A DNA stretch of 64,000 nucleotides from the NCBI RefSeq assembly GCF_900114765.1, contig NZ_FOUD01000002.1, forward strand, positions 162,189 through 226,188. The letters are read 5' to 3'. A program made the position numbers and the translations under genes. Source of the DNA: Halopseudomonas pachastrellae (GTDB taxonomy: Bacteria > Pseudomonadota > Gammaproteobacteria > Pseudomonadales > Pseudomonadaceae). The notes beneath the pieces were generated by a model. That model saw only the letters and a program-made list of their open reading frames with translations, made no database searches and was not told the origin of the DNA. This document shows, in pieces, positions 20,014-28,498 of this stretch; the first letter of the stretch is position 1, and the number at the start of each line of letters is the position of its first letter.

Positions 20014-20477
20014 GGCAGCTCCCCGATATGCACATCAAGCTGCAGGCTGGCAGGCCCCTGCTCGCTGATACGCGCCTGCGACCAGCGCACCAGTACCCGC
20101 GCCACGCCCTGCTCTACCGTTACCCGCGCCTCGCCGCCGGGCAGTTGGCAGGTCACGGCGCTGGCAAAGTCGGCGCGGTCCTGTTGCAGCAAGGGCAGGT
20201 TTTCTGCGGCCTGCTCCGGGCAGTCACCGCTAGCCGTCATGGCATACAGCGGCAAGGCGCCACGATTGGCGCGCATGCGCTCTAGCAGATCGTTGGTAAT
20301 CAGCAGCGCTTGGGCACGGTGCGCGCTATCGGCGCTGAAGCGCAGGGCATTGAGCTGCAAGCCAATGGCGCCTAACACGCCCAAGGTGGTGAGCAGCAAC
20401 GCCACCAGCACTTCAAGCAGCGAAAAACCGCGCTGGGCCGGCGGGTCGCAGGCGGTGGAGGAGTGATTGGCCGGCAT
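20010..20477 (-). CDS. pilV: Type IV minor pilin PilV
   Basis: 155 residues. A longer than usual leader (MPANHSSTACDPPAQRG) precedes FSLLEVLVALLLTTLGVLG, the PilV-type N-terminal helix. First gene of the pilV-W-X-Y1-E series here; fimT and fimU, which precede pilV in P. aeruginosa, are absent. The AGGA ribosome-binding site eight bases before the ATG lies inside a 9-bp hairpin arm (see separate entry), so initiation may be controlled. Confidence 0.92.
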   Translation of the reverse strand: MPANHSSTACDPPAQRGFSLLEVLVALLLTTLGVLGAIGLQLNALRFSADSAHRAQALLITNDLLERMRANRGALPLYAMTASGDCPEQAAENLPLLQQDRADFASAVTCQLPGGEARVTVEQGVARVLVRWSQARISEQGPASLQLDVHIGELP

Positions 20478-20505
20478 AAGGCAGGTCCTGTGCCAAAGGA
20501 CCTGC
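20478..20505 (-). promoter_or_regulatory. RBS-sequestering hairpin in the pilV leader
   Basis: In the minus-strand mRNA, GCAGGTCCT (20505-20497) pairs perfectly with AGGACCTGC (20489-20481) around a seven-base loop. The 3' arm contains the only good Shine-Dalgarno (AGGA, 20489-20486), eight bases from the pilV ATG at 20477. Folding would hide the site. Confidence 0.6.
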
Positions 20506-20659
20506 GCAGCAATGCCTGCAGGCCCGGTTCCGTGGCGGATCAGCCGGACTGCAGGTACCCGGCGAACGTCATCCGATGACGCTGTTCACCGTAAAAGGCA
20601 GCACCCACGCGACCACCACCCTTCTGGGTGAGGGCCGCTGCCAAGGTGTGAGGAAGTTA

Positions 20660-21625
20660 TCAGATGCCGACTTGGCGCGGGGCTTGGCCGCTGACAAAGC
20701 CGAGCAGATTGTCAAGCAGTTGCCCAACAATGCGCTGGCGCGCTTCGCGACTGCCCCAGGCGCTGTGCGGCGTAATCACCAGATTCGGCACATCAGTATC
20801 AAGCAACGGATTGCCATCGACCGGCGGCTCAACCGTCAGCACATCACAGGCCGCGCCACCCAGGTGCCCGGAGCGCAGCGCCGCCGCCAGCGCCGCCTCA
20901 TTGACCAGCCCGCCGCGCCCGGCGTTGATCACCAGGCTGCCCGGCTTCATCAACGCCAGCTCAGGCGCGCCGATCAGATCCCGCGTTGCCTCGGTCAACG
21001 GGCAATGCAGGCTGAGCACATCAATCTCTGGCAGAAACTGCTCAAGTGCCGGGCGCCCTTCACGCTCACGCCCAGGCAGCGCGCCCACCAGCACACGCAT
21101 GCCAAAGGCCTCGGCCAGCCGGCCCACTGCCTGCCCCAGCTCGCCGTAGCCAAGAATACCCAGGGTGCGGCCAGACAGTTCGCCGATCGGGTAGTCCAGC
21201 AGACAGAACTGCTCGCTGCGCTGCCAGGCGCCGTCGCGCACCGCCTGACGGTAGGATTCGAAGCGGGTAATCAGCACCAGCATCAACATCAGGGTGTGCT
21301 GCGCCACCGCCGGGGTACCGTAGGCCTGACAGTTGCACACCACGATCCCCTGCTCTCGCGCGGCCTGGAGGTCGACATTATTGGTGCCGGTTGCGGCAAT
21401 CAGGATCAGCTTGAGCTGCGGATTGGCCTGCATCAGCGCGCGGTCAATCACCACCTTGTTGGTAATCACCACCTGCTGGCCCTGCAAGCGCTCGCTGACC
21501 TCGCTGGCAGCGGTGCGTGGATAACTGGTGAAAACGCCTGCGGCACCTTCCAGCGCACTCAGGTCCAGGTCGCCCTGGTCGAGGCTGGCGCGATCGAGAA
21601 AAACAGTGGAGAGAGCTTCTTGCAT
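20660..21625 (-). CDS. D-2-hydroxyacid dehydrogenase (HprA-like)
   Basis: NAD(P)-dependent reductase of 2-oxo acids; glycerate/hydroxypyruvate is the likeliest class but substrate is not fixed. 321 residues: substrate-domain motif ATGTNNVDL, Rossmann motif GRTLGILGYGELGQAVGRLA (about 145-165), NAGRGGLVNE with catalytic Arg and the final PHSAWGSREAR with catalytic His. The ATG at 21625 fits the family; the upstream open frame carries no homology. Divergent from the LysE exporter, 65 bases apart. The 182-base gap to pilV holds no gene. Confidence 0.88.
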   Translation of the reverse strand: MQEALSTVFLDRASLDQGDLDLSALEGAAGVFTSYPRTAASEVSERLQGQQVVITNKVVIDRALMQANPQLKLILIAATGTNNVDLQAAREQGIVVCNCQAYGTPAVAQHTLMLMLVLITRFESYRQAVRDGAWQRSEQFCLLDYPIGELSGRTLGILGYGELGQAVGRLAEAFGMRVLVGALPGREREGRPALEQFLPEIDVLSLHCPLTEATRDLIGAPELALMKPGSLVINAGRGGLVNEAALAAALRSGHLGGAACDVLTVEPPVDGNPLLDTDVPNLVITPHSAWGSREARQRIVGQLLDNLLGFVSGQAPRQVGI

Positions 21626-21690
21626 GCTGGCTGTACCTGTATTGCAGGGAGACGGCGCAGTATAATCGCCCGCCCTCAGGAGGACCTGCA

Positions 21691-22323
21691 ATGTATTGGA
21701 ATGAATTTGCGCTGGTGGCATTGGTCCACCTGCTCGCGGTGGTCAGCCCCGGACCGGATTTTGCAGTGGTTATTCGCAACAGCGTCAGCGCCGGGCACCG
21801 CGCCGGCCTGTACACCGCAATCGGCGTTGGCAGCGCCATTTTCCTGCACGTGACCTACTCGTTGCTGGGCATTGGCCTGATTGTGTCGCAGTCGGTCTGG
21901 CTGTTCAATCTGCTGAAGCTGGTCGCCGGCGCCTATCTGCTCTATATCGGTTTTCGCGCCTTGCGCGCCCAGCCGGCCTCAGCCGACCAGCAGGTCAGCA
22001 AGCAACGCAGCATGAGCGCCGCGCAAGCGTTTCGTCAGGGCTTTATCACCAACGGCCTGAACCCCAAGGCGACGCTGTTCTTTCTGTCACTGTTCACCGT
22101 GGTCATCAGCCATGACACACCGCTGCTGGTGCAAGCTGGCTATGGCGTCTATACGGCGGTAGCAACAGGCGCATGGTTCTGCCTGGTGGCTCTGCTGTTC
22201 AGCCGCGATGCGGTGCGTCGCGGCTTTCATCGCATGGGTCACTGGTTCGACCGGATGATGGGCGGCGTGCTGATCGCACTGGGGCTGCATCTGGCCCTGT
22301 CACAGTGGTTCAAGCGCGGCTGA
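21691..22323 (+). CDS. LysE/RhtC family amino acid exporter
   Basis: Inner-membrane exporter, 210 residues with about six hydrophobic segments. The family signature SPGPDFAVVIRNSVSAGHRAG appears at about residues 19-39, and GFITNGLNPKATLFFLSLF is the second conserved block. A CAGGAGG site lies ten bases before the ATG. Substrate is unknown; homologues export threonine, homoserine or lysine. It is convergent with hemH. Confidence 0.9.
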   Translation: MYWNEFALVALVHLLAVVSPGPDFAVVIRNSVSAGHRAGLYTAIGVGSAIFLHVTYSLLGIGLIVSQSVWLFNLLKLVAGAYLLYIGFRALRAQPASADQQVSKQRSMSAAQAFRQGFITNGLNPKATLFFLSLFTVVISHDTPLLVQAGYGVYTAVATGAWFCLVALLFSRDAVRRGFHRMGHWFDRMMGGVLIALGLHLALSQWFKRG

Positions 22324-22330
22324 GCCGCGC
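22314..22330. terminator. Hairpin across the lysE-like stop codon
   Basis: GCGCGGC-TGA-GCCGCGC, a perfect seven-base-pair stem whose loop is the stop codon itself. It sits between convergent lysE-like and hemH genes only 12 bases apart. No T-run; a terminator or mRNA-end stabiliser by position. Confidence 0.45.
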
Positions 22331-22335
22331 CAACC

Positions 22336-23358
22336 TCAGGCTTGCACGGGCGTGTTGCGCGCCCAGTCGGCAAGCACCTTGACCCATTGAGGGTCATCAT
22401 TCAGACAGGGGATCAGCACCAGCTCTTCCCCGCCGGCCGCGACAAACTGCTCGCGAGCACGGTCACCAATCTCCTCCAGCGTCTCGATGCAGTCGGCCAC
22501 AAAGGCCGGGCACGCTACCAGCAACCGTTTGACGCCCTGGGCTGCCAGCTCATCGATGCGATTTTCAGTGTAGGGTTCGATCCACTTGTCACGCCCCAGG
22601 CGAGACTGAAAAGCCATTGAACATTGCTCTGGCGCCAGCTCCAGGCGGGCCGCAAGTTCGCGGCTGACGTAGCTGCAGTGCGCGCGATAGCAGGTGGCGT
22701 GGGCAGCAGAAGCGCGTTCGCAGCAGTCGCCGGACGCCAGACAGTGTGCCCCCGTCGGGTCGGCCTTGCGCAGGTGTCGCTCGGGCAAGCCGTGGTAGCT
22801 CAGCAGCAGGTGATCAAACCCCTGCGCCAGATAGGGCCGCATGCTGTCGGCCAGCGCTGCGAGATAATCAGGTCGGTCATAAAACGCCGGTACGACGTTC
22901 AAGCGAATGTCCAGACCATGCTGTTTGATCACCCGCTGCGCCTCGTGCACCGAGGTGGTGATGGTGCTGTCAGCATGCTGCGGGTACTGCGGCATGAACA
23001 ACACCTCGCGTATCCCCGGCCGGGCCGCCAGCGCCAGCAGCCCCTGCTCGATGGACGGCTCGCCGTAGCGCATCGCCAGCTCCACCGGCATATCCAGTTG
23101 TTGCTGCAGCGCCTGCTGCACCCGCCGGCTGATCACCAGCAAGGGCGAGCCGTCCTCCCACCAGATTGAGGCGTAGGCATGCGCCGAGGCCTTGGGACGC
23201 GTGAGCAATATCAGGCTGACCAGCAGCCGGCGCGCCGGCCAGGGCAGATCTACCACATAGGGGTCCATCAGAAACTGATTCAGATAGCGCCGCACATCGG
23301 CAACCTGAGTGCTCTTTGGCGAGCCCAGATTAACCAGCAAAACCCCACGTTCAGACAT
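22336..23358 (-). CDS. hemH: Ferrochelatase
   Basis: Inserts ferrous iron into protoporphyrin IX, the last step of protoheme synthesis. 340 residues; starts [11 protein letters not shown], has the [12 protein letters not shown] motif with catalytic His and the C-terminal [15 protein letters not shown] with the conserved Glu pair. A cysteine-rich insert at about residues 205-235 ([11 protein letters not shown]...CYRAHC) is present, as I recall for Pseudomonas homologues; it could bind an iron-sulfur cluster as known for some bacterial ferrochelatases. Lies 27 bases after the epimerase-like gene, matching PA4655-PA4656. Confidence 0.97.
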   Translation of the reverse strand: MSERGVLLVNLGSPKSTQVADVRRYLNQFLMDPYVVDLPWPARRLLVSLILLTRPKASAHAYASIWWEDGSPLLVISRRVQQALQQQLDMPVELAMRYGEPSIEQGLLALAARPGIREVLFMPQYPQHADSTITTSVHEAQRVIKQHGLDIRLNVVPAFYDRPDYLAALADSMRPYLAQGFDHLLLSYHGLPERHLRKADPTGAHCLASGDCCERASAAHATCYRAHCSYVSRELAARLELAPEQCSMAFQSRLGRDKWIEPYTENRIDELAAQGVKRLLVACPAFVADCIETLEEIGDRAREQFVAAGGEELVLIPCLNDDPQWVKVLADWARNTPVQA

Positions 23359-23385
23359 TCACTCACTCCAACGGATCAACAACCA

Positions 23386-24288
23386 TCATTTTTGCTTTTG
23401 CAGCACTTGAGCCAGTGCGGTCTCAAGATGCGGGTAACGAAACACAAATCCTTCCTGCTCTGCCTTGGCCGGCAGCGCCCGCTGCCCGGTCAGCAGCAAC
23501 CGCGACATCTCGCCCAACGCCAGCTTCAGCACCGGAGCCGGTGCCGGCAACACCGCTGGCCGGCCAAGCGCCTTGCCCAGCTCACGGCTGAACTCCCGGT
23601 TGGTCACCGGCGTCGGCGCGGTACCGTTATACACCCCGCGACAATCGGGGCGCTCTACCAGCCATTGCAACAGCGCCTCCACATCACTGTGGTGCACCCA
23701 GGGCATGTACTGCCGCCCGGAACCCAGCGGGCCGCCCAGCCCGAGGCTAAAGGGCAGACGCATACGCTGCAAAAAGCCGCCATCAGGCGCCAGCACCAAG
23801 CCAATACGCAACACGCAAACCCGCATACCATAAGACGCCGCGCGCCGCGCCGCCGCCTCCCAGGCATCGCACAGGGTGTGGGTGTATTCTACCTTCGCCG
23901 GGCTGGCCTCGGTCAGCGGCGTATCGCCGCCATCACCGTACCAACCCACCGCCGACGCCGTAACCAGCACCTCGGGGCGCTGCGCGCGCTGGCCAAGCCA
24001 TTGCACCAATTGCTCGGTCAGCGTCACCCGGCTCTGCCATAGCAGCGCTTTGCGCTCGGCGCTCCAGCGCCGATCCGCCACAGGGGCACCAGCCAGGTTG
24101 ATAACGCCATCCAGCGGGCTGTCATCCAGTTGCTCCAGGCTGGCCACACCGCGCACCTGTGCGCCGCACAGGGCCGCAACCTCACCGGGGCGACGGCTCC
24201 AGACCGACACCTGATGCCCTGCCGCTACCAGTTGGCGGCACAGCTGCCGCCCGATCAGACCGGTACCGCCGGTCAGCAATAGATTCAT
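23386..24288 (-). CDS. TIGR01777 family NAD(P)-binding epimerase-like protein
   Basis: 300 residues, atypical short-chain dehydrogenase (YfcH/SULA type). The N-terminal Rossmann motif is LLTGGTGLIGRQLCRQL; VINLAGAPVADRRWS is the diagnostic TIGR01777 block; a C-terminal DUF1731-like tail (GKALGRPAVLPAPAPVLKLALGEM) closes it. No substrate is known. Same strand as and probably co-transcribed with hemH. Its orthologue holds this position (PA4656) in P. aeruginosa. Confidence 0.9.
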   Translation of the reverse strand: MNLLLTGGTGLIGRQLCRQLVAAGHQVSVWSRRPGEVAALCGAQVRGVASLEQLDDSPLDGVINLAGAPVADRRWSAERKALLWQSRVTLTEQLVQWLGQRAQRPEVLVTASAVGWYGDGGDTPLTEASPAKVEYTHTLCDAWEAAARRAASYGMRVCVLRIGLVLAPDGGFLQRMRLPFSLGLGGPLGSGRQYMPWVHHSDVEALLQWLVERPDCRGVYNGTAPTPVTNREFSRELGKALGRPAVLPAPAPVLKLALGEMSRLLLTGQRALPAKAEQEGFVFRYPHLETALAQVLQKQK

Positions 24289-24511
24289 ATGGACTCCCTG
24301 TCGTCAGTACTTCGAGCCGCCACACTATGACCTGACAGGCCACGGGGCAAGCACGGGCACGCCAAACTGCCAAATGGACAACATGCGAGACAGCGGCGAC
24401 ACCAACGACGTATAAATTTTTATACAAACAACCTATCAATGTATAGCTTTTCCTGTTCCGCCGGGGTAAAACGGCCCCATACAGCGACCCTGAACAGGAC
24501 AAAATCACATT
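24289..24511. promoter_or_regulatory. AT-rich divergent control region with dyads (24410-24445)
   Basis: Between the epimerase-like gene (minus) and the renalase-like gene (plus). An unusually AT-rich core for this genome holds two dyads: GTATAAA-TT-TTTATAC (24410-24425, perfect seven-base arms) and TATACA-N13-TGTATA (24421-24445). Very similar TATACA/TGTACA words recur before the next gene. Likely operator for a dimeric regulator; in P. putida LitR/PplR (MerR family) controls light-induced genes of this type, which makes that regulator the first candidate. The remainder holds no gene. Confidence 0.55.
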
Positions 24512-25486
24512 ATGAGCGTAGCCGTAATTGGCGCCGGCATCGCCGGTATCAGTGCCGCCCGACACCTACACGAGGCCGGCATCAGTGTCGACATCTTCGA
24601 CAAGAGCCGGGGCAGCGGCGGCCGCATGAGCAGCAAGCGCACCGAGCAGGGTGAATTTGATGTCGGCACCCAGTACTTCACCGCTCGAAACAGCGCCTTC
24701 CGCGCTGCCGTCGAACACTGGCAGGAGCAAGGCTGGGTTGCCACCTGGCAGCCGCGCTTGTATCGGATTGATGAGCAGGGCCTGCACCGCTCGGACGATG
24801 ACCAGCCGCGCTATGTCGGCACCCCGCGTATGACCGCGCTAAGTCGCGGCCTGATCGGGGATATACCGCTACACAGCGCCACCCGTATCGCTGAGCTGCA
24901 GCAGGTAGAGGCTGGCTGGCTGCTGGTGGACACCGACGCGCAAACCTATGGCCCCTATCAGCAGGTCATCGTTGCCACCCCCGCCCCTCAGGCAGTGCCT
25001 TTACTGGAGTCCGCGCCGGCGCTGGCCAATGCTGCCAGGCAGGCGCAGATGGAGCCGGGCTGGGCCGTCTCGGTCGGCTTTGACGTTCCACTGGCCATCG
25101 ATCTGGACGCTGCCTTCGTGCGCTGCGGCCCGCTCGACTGGGTCTGTGCCAACCACAGCAAGCCCGGGCGCAGTGAGGCAGCAAACTGGGTACTGCAATC
25201 CACGCCCGCGTGGGCGAATGATCACCTGGATACCCCGGCGCAGGAGGTTGCAGAGCACCTGGTCGACGCCCTGGCAAAGGCGCTTGGCATTACACTGCCG
25301 GCCACCCGCTTCCTGCACGCCCACCGCTGGCTCTACGCCCGCCCCGGCGAAGACCGCGAGTGGGGCGCACTGGCAGCCCCCGAGCTGAACCTGTACGCCT
25401 GCGGTGACTGGTGCCAGTCCGGCCGTCTTGAAGGCGCCTGGCTGAGCGGCCGCGAGGCCGCACAGGTACTGCTCGGCAAGCGCTGA
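24512..25486 (+). CDS. Renalase-like FAD/NAD(P)-dependent oxidoreductase
   Basis: 324-residue flavoprotein. N-terminal dinucleotide-binding motif VIGAGIAGISAARHLHEAG with the acidic strand end IFDKSRGSGGRM, the GGRM block being typical of renalase/COG3380 proteins; FDVGTQYFTAR follows. Near the C-terminus CGDWCQSGRLEGAWLSG is the second FAD contact. Bacterial renalases oxidise aberrant dihydronicotinamide forms; whether this one does is inferred. Corresponds in position to PA4657. Its own promoter region carries the TATACA dyads. Confidence 0.85.
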   Translation: MSVAVIGAGIAGISAARHLHEAGISVDIFDKSRGSGGRMSSKRTEQGEFDVGTQYFTARNSAFRAAVEHWQEQGWVATWQPRLYRIDEQGLHRSDDDQPRYVGTPRMTALSRGLIGDIPLHSATRIAELQQVEAGWLLVDTDAQTYGPYQQVIVATPAPQAVPLLESAPALANAARQAQMEPGWAVSVGFDVPLAIDLDAAFVRCGPLDWVCANHSKPGRSEAANWVLQSTPAWANDHLDTPAQEVAEHLVDALAKALGITLPATRFLHAHRWLYARPGEDREWGALAAPELNLYACGDWCQSGRLEGAWLSGREAAQVLLGKR

Positions 25487-25553
25487 GCAGTCAGCTTTGC
25501 AGCACCAAATCAGTACAACTGGTATCAACTGACAGACGAAAGGCGAAAAAACT

Positions 25554-25610
25554 TATACAAAAATAACCAAATCAGTCTTATCCTTGTACAAAAGCGATTC
25601 AAGCTGTACA
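25554..25610 (+). promoter_or_regulatory. TATACA/TGTACA repeat region upstream of the RudS gene
   Basis: TATACA at 25554-25559, TGTACA at 25585-25590 and TGTACA at 25605-25610. The two TGTACA words are exactly 20 bases apart (two helical turns); the first pair is 31 apart (about three turns), so all lie on one face. TTATACAAA also occurs before the preceding gene (24420-24428). The last word ends immediately before the GGAG ribosome-binding site of the gene at 25622, so a bound protein would block transcription or promoter clearance. Candidate operator for the light-response operon. Confidence 0.5.
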
Positions 25611-25621
25611 GGAGATAAGCC

Positions 25622-26587
25622 ATGCGATCTACCAATTCTGCGCGCATCCCCGTCGGCATCAGCCAATGCCTGATTGGCGACCCGGTCCGTTTCAACGCTG
25701 GCCACAAGCATTCGCGCCTGTGCACCGAGCAACTGGGCGCGCTGTTTGAGCTGCGCCCCTTCTGCCCTGAAGTTGCCATTGGCCTGGGTACGCCGCGCAA
25801 GCCAATCCGCCTTGCCGGCGACCCGGCAGCCCCCCGCGCCGTTGGCACGGTGGATCACACCCTCGACGTGACCGACGCCCTGCAGCAATACGCCGACGAT
25901 GTATCGGTTTTGTGCGAGGAGCTGTGCGGCTTTATCTTCATGCAGAAATCACCCAGCTGCGGTATGGAGCGGGTCAAGGTTTACGAGCCCAACGGCCACC
26001 CTGCGCCGGCAACCGGCCAGGGCATCTTCGCCGCTCGCCTGATGCAGACCAATCCGCTGCTGCCCGTTGAAGAAGAGGGTCGCCTGAATGATCCGGTGCT
26101 GCGCGAGAACTTCGTCAACCGCGTCATCGTTTACTCGCACTGGCAGCAACTGCTGCGCGAGGAGCTCAGCCCCAGCCGTCTGCTGGCGTTTCACGCACGC
26201 CACAAGTATCTGCTGATGGCGCACCAGTCACCCAGCTACCGCAAAATGGGGCAGATGCTGGCCAACCCGGGTCGCGGCGCCGCCTTGCGCGACACCGCCG
26301 ATGCCTACTTCGCTGAACTGATGGCCGCACTGCGGCGTCCCGCCAGTCGCCGCGGGCACAGCAACGTACTGCAACACGTGGCCGGACACTTCAAGAAGGT
26401 ACTCAACCCGCCGGAAAAGGCAGAGCTGCAGCAACTGATCAACCACTACCGCAGCGGTATCGTGCCGCTTGTTGTGCCGGTCACCCTGCTGCAGCATCAC
26501 CTGCTGCGTCACCCCGACCCTTACCTGCAGCAACAGGCCTATCTGCAACCGCATCCGCCCGAACTCAGCCTGCGCAACGCGATATGA
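25622..26587 (+). CDS. RudS-type tRNA 4-thiouridine desulfidase (DUF523-DUF1722)
   Basis: 321 residues in two domains: DUF523/TudS (about 8-150) and DUF1722/YbgA (about 185-305). TudS-type proteins bind a [4Fe-4S] cluster through three cysteines; C16 (GISQCLIGD), C48 (RPFCPEV) and C113 (KSPSCGM) fit. The same two-domain architecture, including the P. putida protein beside phr, has been reported as RudS, which removes sulfur from 4-thiouridine in tRNA. As s4U is a near-UV target, placement with photolyase makes sense. The activity here is inferred from family and context. The phrB gene follows after 46 bases. Confidence 0.85.
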   Translation: MRSTNSARIPVGISQCLIGDPVRFNAGHKHSRLCTEQLGALFELRPFCPEVAIGLGTPRKPIRLAGDPAAPRAVGTVDHTLDVTDALQQYADDVSVLCEELCGFIFMQKSPSCGMERVKVYEPNGHPAPATGQGIFAARLMQTNPLLPVEEEGRLNDPVLRENFVNRVIVYSHWQQLLREELSPSRLLAFHARHKYLLMAHQSPSYRKMGQMLANPGRGAALRDTADAYFAELMAALRRPASRRGHSNVLQHVAGHFKKVLNPPEKAELQQLINHYRSGIVPLVVPVTLLQHHLLRHPDPYLQQQAYLQPHPPELSLRNAI

Positions 26588-26633
26588 AGATGAATAACCT
26601 GACCTGTCAGCGCCGCCATACCGGAGCTCGCCC

Positions 26634-28070
26634 ATGAGCCGCCCCCTGCATCTGTGCTGGCTGCGCTGCGACCTGCGGCTGCACGACAACAACGCACTCT
26701 GGCATGCCAGCCAGCAAGGCGAGGTGGTTGCTGTGTTTATCACCACGCCGAACGACTGGCGTGCGCACGACGATGCACCCATCAAGATCGACTTCTGGCG
26801 CCGCAACCTGATCGCGCTGCAAGCCCAGCTCGCTGAACGCAACATTGCCCTGCGCCTGTTGCAGGCAGAGGCATGGGCTGACTGCCCCGAGCTGCTCGTG
26901 AACCTGGCGCAGCAACTGAACGCCGAGGCGCTGCACTTTAATAACGAGTACGGTTTGCACGAGCAGGCGCGCGATGAAGCTGTTGCCGCGGCCTTCGGCG
27001 AGGCCGGTCTGGCGTGCCGGCGCTACACCGACCAGCTGTTTTTCGAGCCAGGCAGCCTGACCACTCAGAACGGCACCATGTACAAGGTCTACAGCCAGTT
27101 CCGCAAACAGGCCTACGCCAGCCTGCATCGCCGCTTGCCGGACTGCCTGCCAGCACCCGAGCGTCAGCAGGCTCATGACATCGAGAGCGACCAGCCAACG
27201 GCAGGCTTTGATCAGTTTGAGCGCCCGACCGACGACCAGCAGGCGCTCTGGCCTGCCGGCGAAGAGGCCGCGCTGGAGCGGCTCGAGCACTTTTGCACCG
27301 AGCTGCTGGAAGATTACGCCGAAGACCGCGACCGCCCGGACCTTGATGCCACCAGCCGCCTGTCGGCCTATCTGGCTGCCGGCGTGCTGTCGCCCCGCCA
27401 GTGCCTGCATGCAGCGCTACGCATCAATCAGGGCGAATTTGACGGTGGCAACCCCGGCGTCGTGAGCTGGATAAACGAGCTGCTCTGGCGCGAGTTCTAC
27501 AAGCACATTCTGGTCTGCTACCCGCGCGTTTCAAGACACCGCGCCTTCCGCCCGGAAACCGAGTCGGTGCGCTGGCGCAACGACCCAAAGGGCCTGGCTG
27601 CCTGGAAAGAGGGCCGCACGGGCATTCCGCTGGTCGATGCCGCCATGCGTCAGCTGCTTGCCACCGGCTGGATGCACAACCGGCTGCGCATGGTCAGCGC
27701 CATGTTCCTGACCAAGAACCTGTTGATCGACTGGCGCGAAGGCGAGCGCTGGTTCATGCAGCACCTGATTGACGGTGATCTGGCTGCCAACAACGGCGGC
27801 TGGCAGTGGAGCGCCTCGACCGGCACCGATGCCGCGCCCTACTTCCGTGTATTCAACCCGGTCAGCCAGTCCGAGAAATGCGACCCGGACGGCAGCTTTA
27901 TTCGCCAGTGGCTGCCGGAACTCGCCGAGCTGCCTGCGCGCGACATCCATCTGCCGCGCCAGGCAGACCTGTTTGCCGAGCAGCCAGCCTACCCTGCCCC
28001 CATCGTTGACCTGCGCAGCAGCCGCCAACGCGCCATCGACGCCTTCCGCGAGGCAGGAGACACAGCATGA
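26634..28070 (+). CDS. phrB: Deoxyribodipyrimidine photolyase (class I CPD)
   Basis: Light-driven repair of cyclobutane pyrimidine dimers. 478 residues with an N-terminal antenna domain ([16 protein letters not shown]) and a C-terminal FAD domain. Signatures: [54 protein letters not shown] and [26 protein letters not shown]. In P. aeruginosa and P. putida a MerR regulator gene lies between the RudS-type gene and phr; here the gap is 46 bases and it is missing. The next gene overlaps by four bases (ATGA). Confidence 0.96.
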   Translation: MSRPLHLCWLRCDLRLHDNNALWHASQQGEVVAVFITTPNDWRAHDDAPIKIDFWRRNLIALQAQLAERNIALRLLQAEAWADCPELLVNLAQQLNAEALHFNNEYGLHEQARDEAVAAAFGEAGLACRRYTDQLFFEPGSLTTQNGTMYKVYSQFRKQAYASLHRRLPDCLPAPERQQAHDIESDQPTAGFDQFERPTDDQQALWPAGEEAALERLEHFCTELLEDYAEDRDRPDLDATSRLSAYLAAGVLSPRQCLHAALRINQGEFDGGNPGVVSWINELLWREFYKHILVCYPRVSRHRAFRPETESVRWRNDPKGLAAWKEGRTGIPLVDAAMRQLLATGWMHNRLRMVSAMFLTKNLLIDWREGERWFMQHLIDGDLAANNGGWQWSASTGTDAAPYFRVFNPVSQSEKCDPDGSFIRQWLPELAELPARDIHLPRQADLFAEQPAYPAPIVDLRSSRQRAIDAFREAGDTA

Positions 28071-28498
28071 TCAGCCAACAGCAGATCGATGCCTTCGCCC
28101 AGGGGTTCGCCAGCCTCAACAGCGACAACCTTGATCGGCTGGCCGAGCTGTATCACCCCGAGGTGCAGTTCACCGACCCACTGCATCAGGTGCATGGTTT
28201 GGCCGCGCTGGAGGCCTATTGCAGCAACCTCTACAGCAACCTGAAATCCGTACGTGTTGAATTCAGCCAGTGCTCGCCGGTAGATGACGAGCAGGCGCTG
28301 CTGTGCTGGACCCTGTACTACCGCCACCCCCGACTGGCCGGCGGACGCGAAGTCAGCGTTCCGGGCGTAAGCCAGGTGTGGTTCCGCGACGCCAAGGTGT
28401 ACCGACACCGGGATCACTACGACGCGGGCGCACTGCTGTACGAACACATACCGCTGCTCGGCAGCGTCATACGCTTACTCAAGAGACGACTGACATGA
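28067..28498 (+). CDS. SnoaL-like / NTF2-fold protein
   Basis: 143 residues, no signal peptide. SnoaL/NTF2-like pattern: [36 protein letters not shown] at the start and [24 protein letters not shown] at the end. Such proteins accompany photolyase, SDR, amine-oxidase-like, DUF1365 and CFA-type genes in singlet-oxygen (ChrR-RpoE) regulons of several proteobacteria. Its molecular role is unknown. Overlaps phrB by four bases and the SDR gene by four bases. Confidence 0.85.
   Translation: MISQQQIDAFAQGFASLNSDNLDRLAELYHPEVQFTDPLHQVHGLAALEAYCSNLYSNLKSVRVEFSQCSPVDDEQALLCWTLYYRHPRLAGGREVSVPGVSQVWFRDAKVYRHRDHYDAGALLYEHIPLLGSVIRLLKRRLT

Noticed and set aside
24289..26640. Rhodobacter-type RpoE (ChrR) promoter before the photo-response genes
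   Set aside because: I could not place a convincing TGATCC-type -35 with a matching -10 in either control region; the TATACA/TGTACA dyads are the stronger signal.
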